NCBI GenBank assembly: GCA_011316305.1
Contig: SAUG01000058.1
Coordinates: forward strand, 1-64,000
Reading direction: 5' to 3'
Origin: Rusavskia elegans
Taxonomy: Eukaryota; Ascomycota; Lecanoromycetes; Teloschistales; Teloschistaceae
DNA: 64,000 nucleotides
This document shows positions 34,759 through 47,029 of the stretch, in pieces. Positions within the stretch are counted from its first letter, which is position 1; each line of letters starts with the position of its first letter. Below the pieces are notes generated by a model. It was given only the letters and a program-made list of their open reading frames with translations. It made no database searches and had not been told where the DNA came from. The position numbers and the translations under genes are program-made.

Positions 34759-35880
34759 ATGTCGACAGATACCCCTACCGAGTCATCGACCTCCCCATTC
34801 AAACGCAAGTCTCCACCATCGCCAGACACCTCGCCCGACTCTCCAGACCCAAGCGAAACAAAGAAATACAAAATCGATCCTACCGTACAACGCGAACCTC
34901 CAACGACGCCTTCCTCATCCCCTCCCCTCCTCGGCATTTTCCCTCCTCCATCTGACTCCGATCTCATGCCCCCGCCGCCTCCGCCCTCACCTCGCCCTCC
35001 ACCCTCAAAACTTCCCGCCCGCCCAGGCACAAGCCCTCTCACACCTCAACACCTAGAAACAGCACTCGAAGTCCTCCGCAAAAAAAGACCTTCCCCTTAT
35101 TCCTCACGCCTCCCAGCCTCAACTTCCTCCCACGGCCTCGACGCTAGGGCAGCAACCCGCATCAACGCCAGGGAAGCAACCCGCCAGAACGCCGCCACGC
35201 ACCTCCGACGCGCCCGCGACCAACTCGTCGAGGATATTCGCATCCAGGGACTCAATCGATCCATCATTCCTATCACTTCCTCAACCGATGATCTCACCAC
35301 CCCACCGCCATCACCGCCGGCTTCCCCTTCACCATCGCACAAGCTGCTGCCTTCGCCCCCTTTGCTGCAAAGCGAAGTGAAAGAGGAGCGGCGAGAGGAG
35401 GGGGAGGGGTTCGGGTTGGGGATCGGGGGTTTCGGTTTTGATTTTGCCAAGTTTGGAAAGGGGAAAGGGGACGGGGATGGGGAATGTAGAGATGCGAACT
35501 GGCGGGAAGGGGCCTCTGGCGGACCTGCGTTTGCTGTCGCCGAGATGGGGGAGGGGGCTTGGAAAATATGGGCCGATAGGTTGAAGGAAGAGGCGGAGAA
35601 AGCGAGGGAAGAGACGGCGAGGATGAGGGAAGAGATGGCGAGTGCGAGGGAAGAGACGGAGAGGGCGTGGAGGGAGGCGGAGAGGGGGGGAATGAAGGGA
35701 AAGGTGACGGGGACGGAGAAGGAGAAGGAGAAGGAGAAGGAGAAGGAGGGGGCCGGTGAGAAGGAGGCGGTCGTTGAACAGTCTTTGGAGGCCTCTGGTG
35801 GTGATTGTGATGGTCGTGGTGATAGTAGGACTGGAGAGAAGGGTATTGATAAGGGAAAGGGGAAGGAGGAAGAGGCGTGA
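34759..35880 (+). CDS. Hypothetical Pro-rich/coiled-coil protein (373 aa)
   Basis: Single exon from MSTDTPTESSTS; the frame is open further upstream but has no ATG in good context there. The N-terminal half is Pro/Ser-rich (runs such as MPPPPPPSPRPPPS), with one more ordered stretch, TPQHLETALEVLRKKRPSPYSSRL and ATHLRRARDQLVEDIRIQGLNRS, a pattern seen in other ascomycete hypothetical proteins. Then comes a Gly-rich segment and a charged helix (ETARMREEMASAREETERAW) followed by a (GAGAAG)n-encoded KEKEKEKEKE run at about 35,715-35,745. Start codon and function are uncertain; the last ~120 residues are low complexity and could be mis-framed. Confidence 0.5.
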   Translation: MSTDTPTESSTSPFKRKSPPSPDTSPDSPDPSETKKYKIDPTVQREPPTTPSSSPPLLGIFPPPSDSDLMPPPPPPSPRPPPSKLPARPGTSPLTPQHLETALEVLRKKRPSPYSSRLPASTSSHGLDARAATRINAREATRQNAATHLRRARDQLVEDIRIQGLNRSIIPITSSTDDLTTPPPSPPASPSPSHKLLPSPPLLQSEVKEERREEGEGFGLGIGGFGFDFAKFGKGKGDGDGECRDANWREGASGGPAFAVAEMGEGAWKIWADRLKEEAEKAREETARMREEMASAREETERAWREAERGGMKGKVTGTEKEKEKEKEKEGAGEKEAVVEQSLEASGGDCDGRGDSRTGEKGIDKGKGKEEEA

Positions 35881-36414
35881 TGGGAGCTGGCTGATTGGTA
35901 GACCATGAAAATTGGAAAGCCCAGAGAGGAGGGAGCGATTGAAGTTTTTTTGAGGCATGATTATGTATGGCAAGTCGATCGATACCTTGATCGAACTGCT
36001 TGCATCTAGCAACGGCTTGAGGCTGGCAGGCAGATGAATGGAGGGTCCCAGGAAGAAAGCATATAACGTGGTTTCACAACGAACCGATAAAGTGTTGGAC
36101 TGGATGCAGTGGGATACCGAGTCTTCAACAACGAGCACGTGAAAGCGGGACATTCGATATCAACGCTATTGTCGTATCGAATTTCTCAGAATCATATACA
36201 CATGTCCCATCTCTTGTACTTATGAGTCAAGAGAATTATGTATCCAGCGTCCATTGCTCTCTCTCTCTCTCTCTCTCTCTCTTATATCCACCACGAAAGA
36301 CCATCATTCCACGCGCCGTGACGCCACGCAGAAGTAGTAAAACGCAAAACCTCCAATGCAAGCCTGCTCAGTCCCATTGGTATCATTCCCAGCTCCGCCA
36401 TGAGCAGCGGCTGA
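35881..36414. repeat. Convergent intergenic region with (CT)n microsatellite at 36257-36282
   Basis: A 26 bp perfect CT tract lies between the 3' ends of the hypothetical gene (+) and the SDR gene (-). Nothing else recognised. Confidence 0.7.
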
Positions 36415-37698
36415 TTAGGTGACGGTGTAACCACCGTCGACACGCAAATCAGCCCCCGTCACGTATCCCGCCGCGTCCGAGAGGAGGTATGTGACAGCGC
36501 CCATCAAGTCTTCCGGCTGACCCATCTTTCCCTGCGGGATCAGCGACGTCCAGTGTTTGTAGAGGTCTGGGTTGTCGTCCAGAATCTTCTTGGTCCTGTA
36601 TTTTGTCAGAGTCAGCGACAAGAGCCATCGTCTGCTTTTGGTCAAGAACTACTACTACTTACAGTGCGGTCAACATGTACCCGGGGCTAATCACGTTCAC
36701 ACGGATACCCGCATGAGCCCATTCGACGGCTAAACTCGCCGCAAGATGGCGGACTGCTGCCTTTGCTGCGTTGTAGGGTGCCTGGGGCTGGGGGACATTG
36801 ACGACGGCCCCGGACATGGATCCTATCATGACCATGCTGCCCTTTGCGTTTCTTTCCATCAAGTGACGGGCGACACCAGTTGCGAACAGGTAGGTACCGT
36901 CGACGTTGACGCCCCAGAGTTTCTTGACTCGATCAAAGGGGTAGGCGATTGCATCGAAATTCTCCGTGAAGCCGGCTGATGTAACCAAATGGTCGATTTT
37001 GCCATGGTCTTTGATGATCTCCGCAATCGAGGCGTTGACTGAGTCGGGATCCGAGACATCGGCGTAATGGGCGGTGACTTTGGGAATCCTGCATATTCAT
37101 GAGCATAGTTACATGAGAAAGCTGGTCTTGTCGAGTTTGCGACATACTTGGCAGGGTCGGCTCCCGGATTTTCGCTGGCAAAGTGATCCATTAATTCTTT
37201 CGCCTGGCGCTCGCCTTCATCCTCTAGGGGACCAATCAGGATGAAAACGGGCAGTAGAATGTAAGAAGGGTACATACTGTTCAGGTCGACGATGGCAACG
37301 TCACAACCGCTAATGACCAAAGCCTGGGACATGACCAGGCCCAAGCCACGGGCACCTCCAGTCACGATTCCGACTCGGTCTTCAAGAGAGAAGGATGGCA
37401 AGGTTCTCTTAAAGTGCATCCCACCTCGGCCCTGGATAGCTAGACTGGTAGGTTCCAGGTCCTCTCCAGGGTATTCAATGGAGACGGTATTATCGGTACG
37501 GGAGAAGCTCCCGGCATGACTGTGATCATGATCCTCCATCATCTTCTCATGGATGCGTTTATCCTCTTTGTACAGCTTGGTTGAACAGGTTATAGGACGG
37601 ATGGCGTAGGCGGGTTTTGATTTCAGAGCTGTCCTTATGCAGACACGGGCATCGAGGGTCGCGATAGTCCTGCTGGAGCGGAGGAGTATGGAGGACAT
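36415..37698 (-). CDS. NAD(P)-dependent short-chain dehydrogenase, arabinitol/mannitol dehydrogenase-like, with probable mitochondrial presequence
   Basis: Exons 37698-37278, 37223-37148, 37088-36663 and 36595-36415 (367 aa); introns 54, 59 and 67 bp, donors GTATGT, GTATGT and GTAAGT. The N-terminus MSSILLRSSRTIATLDARVC is Arg/Ser-rich without acids for 15 residues, as in mitochondrial targeting. A His/Asp-rich linker follows, then the Rossmann fold: TGGARGLG (113-120), DVSDPDS, SAG, GSMSG (Ser258), Tyr271-x3-Lys275 (YNAAK) and the SDR C-terminus GYVTGADLRVDGGYTVT. Catalytic Ser-Tyr-Lys are intact. The overall pattern matches fungal D-arabinitol 2-dehydrogenase and mannitol-dehydrogenase-like SDRs, so a polyol/ketose interconversion is likely; exact substrate and cofactor are not readable from sequence. 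Confidence 0.87.
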
Positions 37699-38882
37699 GG
37701 TTGCTGTAGTCTGGCGAATAGAGACGGATGCGTAGAAGTATGCTATGCAACGGACGAGTGAGTAGGTAGGTGTGCGTGGATGGTAGAGTGGGCGGGCCGG
37801 AGCAAAATGGTGTACAAAATATGTTCGTCCCGGTGGATGGCAAGGCAAGAATGTCGAGGCTGCAACAGCTCAATTGATGTCGGGATAGTGATATAAGACA
37901 GAGTCTCGAGGAGAAGTGAGCATAGAGTGAGAGAAGGTCGGCTTCCCCCTGAATTGAGGATGATTGATTCGTGTACTTCGAGGTGGATCTGCAGCTCGTC
38001 ATTTGGCTTCGATAATAATATTTCAAGCTGCTAGCTCCGCCTTCCCGCCGCTATTGTTTGGACCGTTTTCGGCGCCAACCTTTAACTTTGTTGATGCCCT
38101 GAATTGAGCCATCAACCAATTGACTTGGAATTCGGATTCCATTGTTCGTTCACTTGGAGTTCCTTCTGCCGTCTGACAGAGTTTTACGAGAGCTGCATTT
38201 TATCAAGGTCGTCCCCATGGAGATATTCCAAGCGGACAATCATTGGCGATTCTCCTGCAGATCAATTGTTAGCCCGGTCTTTGTTCGCTTGCTCTTTTGA
38301 TTGGCAGATCGCCTTTCGGAGTTGGCCCCGTAGTGTGAACTACGACTGCAAGCCAAGCACTCTAGGCATGACGTTTGTTCTAGGGGCCACGAGGGTTCGC
38401 CACTTGCCTATGTCACTCTGGGCTTGCATCCTCGGCGGCGTTACAGGCGACTGGCGAGTCTTCAAGGTACTCGAGTGCATTCAGCAGAACTGTTTGTATG
38501 ATAGCGTCGGAGGCAGGCAAGTACTTCTATATCAGATACCCTCGCCGAAGCAATAATAGGAAGGGTTGGCTGTGTGAAGGGGGATCGTGGTCCGGACTTC
38601 TCTCCGCAATTGCTCTGCACGGCCTGTGCGAGAGCTGTCGATCAACCACGTCCCATGACCCTCGACCCACTCACCCTTCTCCTCAGTATTCCTGATGCGA
38701 TCGGGAGCCTTACGAATAAAATCGGTGATGCTATTCGCCTCAGATCATGACCACCTGCGCTAGCTGGATGCGTCTGCAGTCTCTCCCGGGCCTCTCCGGA
38801 GTTCTTTCCGTCGTATCGAGACACAGAAGCTGAACCAGAGACGACACTAAGATATTGGCTCTGTATCAATGGTGGCGAATAA
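37699..38882. other. Intergenic, 1.2 kb
   Basis: SDR promoter side and 3' end of the aspartyl-protease-like gene. An open frame at 38104-38556 has no recognisable motif and weak context, so I do not call it a gene. Confidence 0.5.
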
Positions 38883-40708
38883 TTACTCATTCCTCTGCTC
38901 CTTCCTTCGCAGCCGAGCAACCTTTGCTATCCGGATCCTCTCCTGCCCGCTTTCAGATCTGGGTACTTTGGCTTTCACTTCCCCAGCAGGAAGCTCGTAG
39001 ACATGCACCGCGTCCAATTCCGCCCTTGCTCCTTTCCCCTCCATCTCTGCAACGCCTCCACTGCCGTGCAATTCGACCCCACCACCCGTGCCTTCCATCT
39101 CGATGCCTCCATGATTGCCCTCAGCCTCAACGAGCTTCCCTCTTGACCCAGCACTACCCTCGACTTCCGGTGGACGGTACTTCCCATCGCCAAACTCGGT
39201 GTTGAGCTCCCCTCCTATAATGCTCCTGCTGCTGCCGCTGTCTGTTTCGGGTTCTTTGACGGCTTCTTGCACTGCTTCTTCTTGTACTCTTCTTCTCCGC
39301 CTCCGCTTCCAAAGGAGCAGACTTATAGCACCAACAACGAGGAAAAAGATCGCAACCGCGCCTCCTACAGTGCCTGCAAGTGCTCCACGGGAAAACCCAT
39401 CCGAGCCGGTGCCACTCGCGGTAGCAGTAGCAGATGTTTCATTTGGTGAGACGATCGGAATTAGATCTGCGACAGCCCCGTCCTCGAACCTTGCCTGGGA
39501 GACTGAGAATCTCGAGCGCTCGTAGTCGACCGTCAAGTACGACTCTTGAAGGAAGGTCCTTCCAAGTGTGTATTGGGTATCATTGTCTGCGCGCCGCAGA
39601 GGAAAATACCGGGTGGGCTCCGACACAATTGGGGTGCTGACCTGAAGGTCGAAACTGGCATAGGGAAATGTGATATTCACTGTTTCTCCACCTCGGACAC
39701 GGTTGCCTAGAACGAACGATATGCTTGCATTCTGCTTTGTGAGCGCGTCATGAAGCGTCGAATTGACCAGGTACAGGTCAGTGGTATTGTCGTACATTAA
39801 GCCAAAGGCGCTTTCGAAAGCTTTACAAGCGGACAGGGGTAGCCAGATGTGTGGAACCGTGGAGTCGATGAAGGTCAAGATACCTTCCGAAAGGAGTTGT
39901 CTTCCTGTAGTCTTGGTATCACTGTATTCAATGGACTGCAACCCGACCAAAAGGTCTCGCGATATATCATCGCCAAACGTGAATGTGATGGTGTCGTTTG
40001 GTGGACGCCTGGAAGCGTCGTAGCCGCCTAATGTCAGAGACCCAAGCACTTTCTTCAATCCTAAGGGAGTCAATGCGGAAGTTGCGCTCGTGGAAGGACG
40101 TCTTACGATATTGTGCTCCTGCAGAATAACCGTACGACAAGCTTGGAATTCGCTTCCCAATCTTGAGACTACCGAGGAGACTCGGAGCAGGGTTATCGGT
40201 AGCTGTGAAATTGAGCGGCTGGGGGCTTAGACCGATACTCCCGAGATAGAAGTCCTTGGTGTTCAAGCCAGCTATCACAGAGCTCTCCACTGTCGGCCCA
40301 TCAGAACCCAAATAACCTAGTGCCAGCGTTTCAAATCCATAGTTGCCGTGGTCCCAATTGCTTGAGTAATTCCTCAAGTTCTTCTCGACATCAAGGACGA
40401 AGTTGCCAATATTATCCCAGGTGCTTGACGCATTCGGAGAGAACACCACTCCGCGTGAATCGCTACAGCCGGCTGGATCAGTTGCTACACAGCCTCCAGT
40501 TGAGACAACCCATGTCTCGGGGACGGTTGTCGAAACAAGCACTCGCACAGTCTGGGGTGGTGTCCCTACACGGATAGCGAAAGATGACCAAGGCCCGTCA
40601 TTTCCATCCCTTGCAACATAGAATCAGCAGGACAGAACGGACGAGGCCGAGACGCGGAATGAGTACCAATCTTGACTTGGTTGTACAGAGATCGGCGCCG
40701 CCATACAT
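38883..40708 (-). CDS. Membrane-anchored pepsin-fold (A1) protein, probably catalytically dead; N-terminus unresolved
   Basis: Clear exons: about 40,620-40,107 and 40,060-38,883, with a 46 bp intron. The fold is A1: GPWSSFAIRVGTPPQTVRVLVSTTV (where VDTGSS is expected), ETWVVSTGGC, IAGLNTKDFYLGSIGLS, KKVLGSLTLGGYDAS, then LTFIDSTVPHIWLP (second motif, Asp kept) and QYTLGRTFLQESYLTVDYE. A stalk and a membrane span (GTVGGAVAIFFLVVGAISLLLW) followed by RRRRRR and a Glu/Gly-rich tail give type I topology. The first catalytic Asp is replaced (VST). The frame before ARDGNDGP lacks an ATG: a signal-like sequence starting at the ATG at 40,708 (MYGGADLCTTKSR...LVRSVLLILCC) is one base out of frame, so either a frameshift or an unusual intron lies near 40,615. 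Relatives with altered first motifs exist in fungi. Confidence 0.75.
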
Positions 40709-41008
40709 GTATGCCAGCTGCTTCAGTACCCGGCATACACTATTTCGAACATATTTTCGATTGGAAATGACAGTAGCTTGACGTGGGAAAGAGGAGGAAG
40801 GGAAGGAACCTGAATGACAATAAAAAGGGAAGGACCTGAGATGAAGCTACCTGCAAGTCGGGTCTACGGTCTACCTGGAACATTGTAACGAGGCGCAGCC
40901 GGTCGATGTCAGCGGCAAAGGAAAAATCGTCCTCCAGCTCGAGGAAGGATTTCGGTCCTCCATCGTTTCAAGAGCCAAGGTGCATGGAGCTAAACGGTAC
41001 CTGTAGTT
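40709..41008. other. Intergenic upstream of the pepsin-fold gene
   Basis: Presumed promoter; no motif recognised. Confidence 0.4.
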
Positions 41009-41199
41009 CCTGTCCTGTATTGGGGCCCTGGGGGCGAGAGCGTTGAGATCACAGCCTCTGAGCGAGCGTCTTAGCCGCCCAACGGGTCAGCCAAGCGCAG
41101 AGCGCTGAGTGCGCGACTTACTGATTGGCTTGAGGCAAGGTTAGACCAAAATTTGCAGCTTATGTACCATCTTTTCATGACTGGAACAGGACTGCGCCG
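41009..41199 (+). repeat. Dispersed repeat, copy 1 (191 bp)
   Basis: This matches 55,552-55,766 in the same orientation. Shared blocks include GGGGGCGAGAGCGTTGA, GCCGCCCAACGGGT, AGCCAAGCGCAGAGCGCTGAG, CGACTTACTGATTGGCTT and GAACAGGACTGCGC, with scattered substitutions and small indels. It has no frame. The second copy begins right after the TA that ends the transposon island. Confidence 0.85.
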
Positions 41200-41695
41200 A
41201 CGCGCCCAAATTTCTAGGCGGGCAGGGTCTGTGAGCTGAGGCAAGCCATAAGAGGCTTCAGCCTGATAAATCGAATGGACGAACGTTGGTACCGTTCAGC
41301 TTTGCAGAAGCTGCTACTTTAATGCTGTCGTTAGATGTCTCAACGTCGATGTTCAGTGATGGGATTTTCCATAAAGGTCAGTCTCCTGTCAGATGCAATC
41401 CTTGCAATAGAAACACAACAACACTCAAAGTCGATTGAGATACTCTCTTCCCAGAATCTTATCGGTTGACGTCCGAGGAAACTGTTTGACTTGACAGTGA
41501 ATCCGTCTACAGATCATATAAAGTATCGTGGTTGATATGCCATATGTGAATGAGCTGGGAAATATAAGTATCTCTTAACGGTCTCATCCCAAGATATGTA
41601 AGGCTTCACTCAAGTCTCCTACAGATTGACCTTCCGTTCTCGTAACCAAGACTTACCGGACTTTCGTCACTCCAAATCTTCCTCTGGGCTCTACA
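41200..41695. other. Intergenic, 496 bp
   Basis: Promoter side of the next gene; nothing specific seen. Confidence 0.4.
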
Positions 41696-43005
41696 ATGGC
41701 AACCTCACTTTCATCTCGCCAAGTCCCTTCAGGTTTTCTCGCGTTGGTCATTGCAATCTTGGTGTGTCTCTTGCTTCAACTGCAGTATGGGCCATCCAAC
41801 CTCGACAAGAAACAACCTGAGGTACAGTCAACTACTCACAACCTGAGGAGCAACCTTCGAAGATTCGCAATCGTTACCCAGCATGACCATCAATATAGTG
41901 ATAGAACGTCCACAACCAAGAGTCTTGAGGTGCTATATGCAAACGACCGTCTCACCCTCGATGTAACTCTCTCTCAAACCAATGGCACCACATCATACAT
42001 TGAGAAGCGAGCAGAGCCAATCGACTTCGAATTCTATCGCTGCAAAGGAGAACAGGCCCTCAGTCGTATTCGAAATGCAAAGGCAGAGGATCCAAAATTC
42101 TCCTATGATGACCTGGCCAGCAATGGCTGGGTCATGGACGAAAATGAACCATTCAAATTACCACAGGCGGTGTTGGACGCCATGAAAGGCATCAACGCTC
42201 CGACAACCGAAGACAAGAACCCAAGAGTCCGCGCACAGCTTCTGAATTCGTTTCGGAATCACCTGGGGCAGGAAACCGTAAGTCAACTTCCCCCCAACAG
42301 TAGCATTACCACAAGCTCAACCCATCATTCCTGCCGAGATCGCCCGCTCCACCATTCAAGCTCACCGACTGACCTGTCCAGGAATCCAACGGCGGCGAAT
42401 TCACAAACGCCTACAACGTAGCCGGCAGCGCCATCATCGCCATCGACAATACCTCCCCCGCCTACTGCGCCAACATCGACTCGGAAACCTTCCGACCATC
42501 CACAAACCCCAAAACAGGCGACGCCCTCAAAGCGCTCCTCCCGCCCATGAACTCCTGGTCCGATATTATCTGGGCGATCTGGGCCAAGAACGCCGGCAGC
42601 GATGCCGGTGGACTGCGATACCTCATCCGCGTCAATGTCGTGAACCCCATCACCAAAGCGCTGATCGAAAAGGCGAATGGCATTGAAGGGGATACAGTAC
42701 TCAATCTTCCGTGGCCGGGGAAGAAGTTCTCGGCGGATGAGGCGGAAGGGCAGGCGCTGTTGGGGAGTCCTCATGGCGCCGGGACAACATGGTTGTCGGT
42801 TATCGGGAGGAAAACTCTAGGGGCGAGAGCGACGCCGAGTTGTACTGTGTTTACGGGGTTGAATGATGTTGGGACGCAGACGTATTTTATGTTGTGGGAT
42901 TTGGGGGAGAAGTGCGGTGTTTGCCCGGAACAGCCGCCAGCCGGGGAGAATCAGCCTGCGCCGCTGGGCCCTAAGCCACGGCGAGGGTGCTGTGGTATTA
43001 TGTAA
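41696..43005 (+). CDS. Signal-anchored protein of unknown function (401 aa)
   Basis: Exons 41696-42277 and 42382-43005; a 104 bp intron (GTAAGT...TCCAG), phase 0. A hydrophobic N-terminal segment (FLALVIAILVCLLLQLQYG, about residues 14-32) after a short basic head suggests a type II signal anchor. The body contains IDFEFYRCKGEQALSRI, WVMDENEPFKLPQAVLDAM, NGGEFTNAYNVAGSAIIAID, PPMNSWSDIIWAIWAKNAG and TQTYFMLWDLGEKCGVCPE. These read as a folded domain that I have seen only in uncharacterised fungal proteins. The extreme C-terminus, KPRRGCCGIM, looks like a polybasic plus CaaX-type end, which is odd for a protein with a signal anchor. It is the last intact gene before the transposon island. Confidence 0.7.
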
Positions 43006-43100
43006 CTGCTATTGCTGTGCTTGATGACTTGTGGTTGATTGGTGGTAGAGATTACCCCTTTTAGCCCCTGCCAAGCCCGCCAGGCACGAAATGCACAATA

Positions 43101-43123
43101 CAGTCAACCCCCACTACAACGAA
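43101..43123 (+). repeat. Left terminal inverted repeat (Fot1/pogo type) after a TA
   Basis: CAGTCAACCC...TACAACGAA is preceded by TA (43099-43100) and matches the inverse of 55,527-55,549 at 21 of 23 positions. Ends of this kind and TA targets are typical of Tc1/mariner Fot1/pogo elements of fungi. Confidence 0.75.
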
Positions 43124-46100
43124 GTTCCTCATGACCAATCTCCCTCTGCAGCGAATAGATTGCCAGTAAACGATTATTTAATTATGTATATAACAAATCT
43201 CCCGTAATTCTGAATTTGTTAGTATTTCTAGGATTCTTTGATTAAACAGCGCAGCTGTCTTTTTACCGTCGATTTTTAGTATTTTTTTACCTTTATTATA
43301 GTACGCTAAAATATCTACCCGTTTATCTATTAGCTATAAAGTATTATTATATATATTCGATATATCCGATAGATTATTAAAACTTTTATATTTATAAATA
43401 TATTTTTTTAAATACTATATAAAATATTTTAGCGTTTAAATTATTTAAATTCGACTATTAAAAATATTTAAATATATTAAATATATTATAGTAAAAGGCT
43501 TTTAAAAAAAATTAGTTTAATTTAATAGTCGTAGCCGGAATTTAAATCTAGTTAACTATATCTATAACGTATCTATTTTTTTATTTTATTAAATAAAAAT
43601 CTAAATAGAGTTTAGCTATTCGGTTAAAGTAAAACTATATAATATATATAGTATTTTTTTATTAAATATTCGGAATATTAATTAAATACTTTAGTTTAAA
43701 TATATTATAATTTTAATACTAATTTCTATTTTTTTTTTAAAAACTTTTAGATATCTATCCGTTTATTAATTAATTATAATACGCTATCGGCTATATCCGA
43801 TATATCCGCCGGACTATTAAAAATTTTATACTTTTAAATATTTAAATCTATTATAACGTTTATTTAGTTTATTTATATTCGCGTTTTACTAAATATTTTT
43901 ATTCTAAAACTTTATTTTTCTACTATAGAATCTTCTACCCGGTTCTATAGCGGTTATAAAAATACTTTCGATTTTAGTAATTTTCTACCGTTAAAAAACG
44001 ACTATAGCCGCTATAAAATCTATTCGCGATATATTAAATTTCGATTAGTATTTTTTTTCTTTATTTTATAATTCTATTCCTTTTTTACTCTATTTAGAAA
44101 TATAAAACTCTAGTTTCTATTAATTTAAATAGCTAAAAAACTATATATCTAATATAAATAGTTAAATTAAAGCCGGCTATTATATTAATAACTACTTTTT
44201 TACCGGCTTTTAAAATTTTTTTATAGTATATATTTCTTCTAATCGCGTAGATTTCTACGCCGAAACTAGATTTTTAAATCTACGAAGACTTAGATAATAA
44301 AAGTCCTCTATAATAAATACTTCTAGTATTAAAGAGACCTCGCCTATTCTATTCTATTAACGTTTTTCTATAAATATATATTATAATAAAAGATAGAAAA
44401 AATAGATTGAAACTAAATTCTATTAACCGGAAGAGATAAAATCTATTAGAAAAAAGAAATAAATATAATAGATATTAAAATAGATAAAAAAATGTAGACG
44501 AAATACTAGATTCTCTTTTTCTATTATTATAGGATATTCTTTCCTCGTTTACTAATTAAAATTATTAAAACTAATCTATCGGCCTATCTATTCTTTTTTA
44601 ATAGCTACTATTCTTTCCTTTTCTATTATTATAGGATATTTCTATATTATTTTAAATTTTTTTTCTAGTTTAAAACTAATATAATAAAAAGTAATTATCG
44701 GGTCTATTTATTTCTTTCTAAATACCTCCGCGCTTTATTAAATATAGAATCTATAATATTATTTATAATTACCGCTAATTTATAATACTTTCTAATCTTT
44801 TATATATTATTTATATAACCGAAATATATAGAATAGCTACCGAAAAGTAATAGTATTATAATAGAGATTATAAAACCTTTCGTTTATATTTCTTCGATTA
44901 TAACTACTATTTTACGAGTTTCCGCGATTATTAGAAACTAAAATAGTTTTAATTTTTATCTACCGAATATAATTATTATAAATTTATTAAGTAAATAGAT
45001 TTTAATAGTTCTACTATTCGGGAACAAAATTAGGCCGCTATTAAAATCTTTTATAATTCGCTATCTAATATAAAAATAGAGTTTTATATAATTTATTCTA
45101 AAAAGGTATTTAACTTTAAAGTTAAAACCGTCTATAGCGAGGATATCTATATCCGATATTAACGCCTTCGGAAGTCTAAAAAATAAAATGAAATTCGGAT
45201 AATTAATTTATATAGCGGCGCTAATAATATAGATCTAAACGCTATTTTTTTTAGTTTACTAGAATTTAATATAATAGAAGAATATCTAATCGCGTAGACT
45301 AGTATCTAGATATCGGTTTAAAAATATAAAGATAATTAATTCTACTATTTTGGCTACGTATATAGTTTTATAGCGAATATAACGAAGATTATAATAAAGC
45401 TATCTCTTTTTTCTAATAAACTAGAAATTTTAAAATTCGTTTCTTTATCTATTAATTTTAAAAATAGTATCCGGTATAAATTTAAAAAAAGGTATATTAT
45501 ACGCTATAGCCGTATAGAAACCTGGCTCTAGTATTTTATCGTCTATTACCTAGAATACTATAATATTACTATCGACGAAAAATATTTCTTTTAATTACTA
45601 TTCGATAAATCTATCTATAATCGACTATTTTAATAAAAATAAAAGCGTCCTATTACTAACGATAAATAAAATACCGAAAAGTTATTTATAGAAATAATAG
45701 ATATAGACGGCGATAATATTCCTTTTATTAAAGAGTTTATTATATCTAATCTAGCTACTAAAGGAACTAAATATAAATAGTTTACTACTACCTTCGATTA
45801 TTTTTATAATAAAGATTAAAATATAGCTAATCCTATATTATCTAACGCTATTTCTACTTTTTTAACGATAATAATTAGAGGTATTCTTTTTAGTAAAAAT
45901 AATTCTTTTAACTATATTCTTTTTTTTACTTTCTTTATATTATTTTTAAATAAAGCGGCTTTCTTTATAGCGAGCCGCTAGGAGATTATTTCGGAGCCTA
46001 AATATATATATTATTTAATACGCTATAAAGACGGCCGTTTCGCCCGTTATTCTAGATTCTATTACTAGACGTTTAATTATAATTTATATAAATAGGCTAG

Positions 46101-47024
46101 TAAAACTAGCCGCTATATATAGAAGAATTATAAATATTTTATACTAAATTAAAATAAGTTCTAGATATTAGTTAAAGATAAATATATACTATTTTATAAT
46201 TTAATTAGCCGTTATACCGCTATATTATAAAAGATACGGTTTTATTAAATAAAAGCTTGTAACGAATTTAATATAATATATTATTAATTAGAAATATCTA
46301 CTATCTTTTTTATATTAAACGCTGACGATATATAATAGAACGACTTCTACTATTACCTTTTTAAAGAAAATAGAACCAAATATATTAGTTTAAATAAAAT
46401 AGGGTAGTAGTAAATAGCCGTTTAATAACTTTAAAAGAATTCTATAGTTATAGTATATTAGTTTACTATTCGTTTCCGTATCTTTTTAAAAATAGTTCTA
46501 TCTATAGTTTTCGGTTCTATTAAAAATTACTGGTTTCGGTTTAAATAGTAAACTAGAGATAGCGGCTATATCTATAGTTTTTTCTAACTCGATAACGTTC
46601 TATTTTTAACCGATAGCGAAGATAATTTCCTATTTTACTAGAAATTAAAGATTTTCGCCTTTAATCTAAATATAGCGGCAGGCCTACCGGTTAAATAATC
46701 TATAAATAAAGTTTTCCTTTATTATTCGAATTCTCTAACCGAGCTCGTCTAGATTTTAAATAGCTACTAACGATATACGAAGTATATAATAAACTATTAT
46801 AAACGCTTTAATATAATTTTTTAAAAAAATATCTACCGCTTCTACTTTTCTTTTAAATATATCGACGTTCTATATTTTATTCGTAGAGAGAACTCTAAAT
46901 ATAAAATCTTTTAGCCGATATAAAATAATAGCTATATAGGTAGATATAGTCCCGCCGTTACTATAATCTGATTTATAAATACCGATATTTTTCTATATAT
47001 AAATCTAGAAGTAGTAATTAATTA

Positions 47025-47029
47025 TTTAG
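47025..47029. repeat. Target-site duplication, left (TTTAG)
   Basis: The 5 bp TTTAG precedes the left LTR and recurs at 50,388-50,392 after the right LTR. Confidence 0.85.

Noticed and set aside
35097..36153. Minus-strand frames of ~270 codons opposite the Pro-rich hypothetical gene
   Set aside because: Low complexity complement of GAG/AAG-rich sequence with no start context or motif; the plus frame has a more ordered segment. Some doubt remains because both strands are low complexity.
38104..38556. 150-codon plus-strand frame
   Set aside because: No motif, no splice logic and no similarity that I recognise; it probably arises by chance in the intergenic region.
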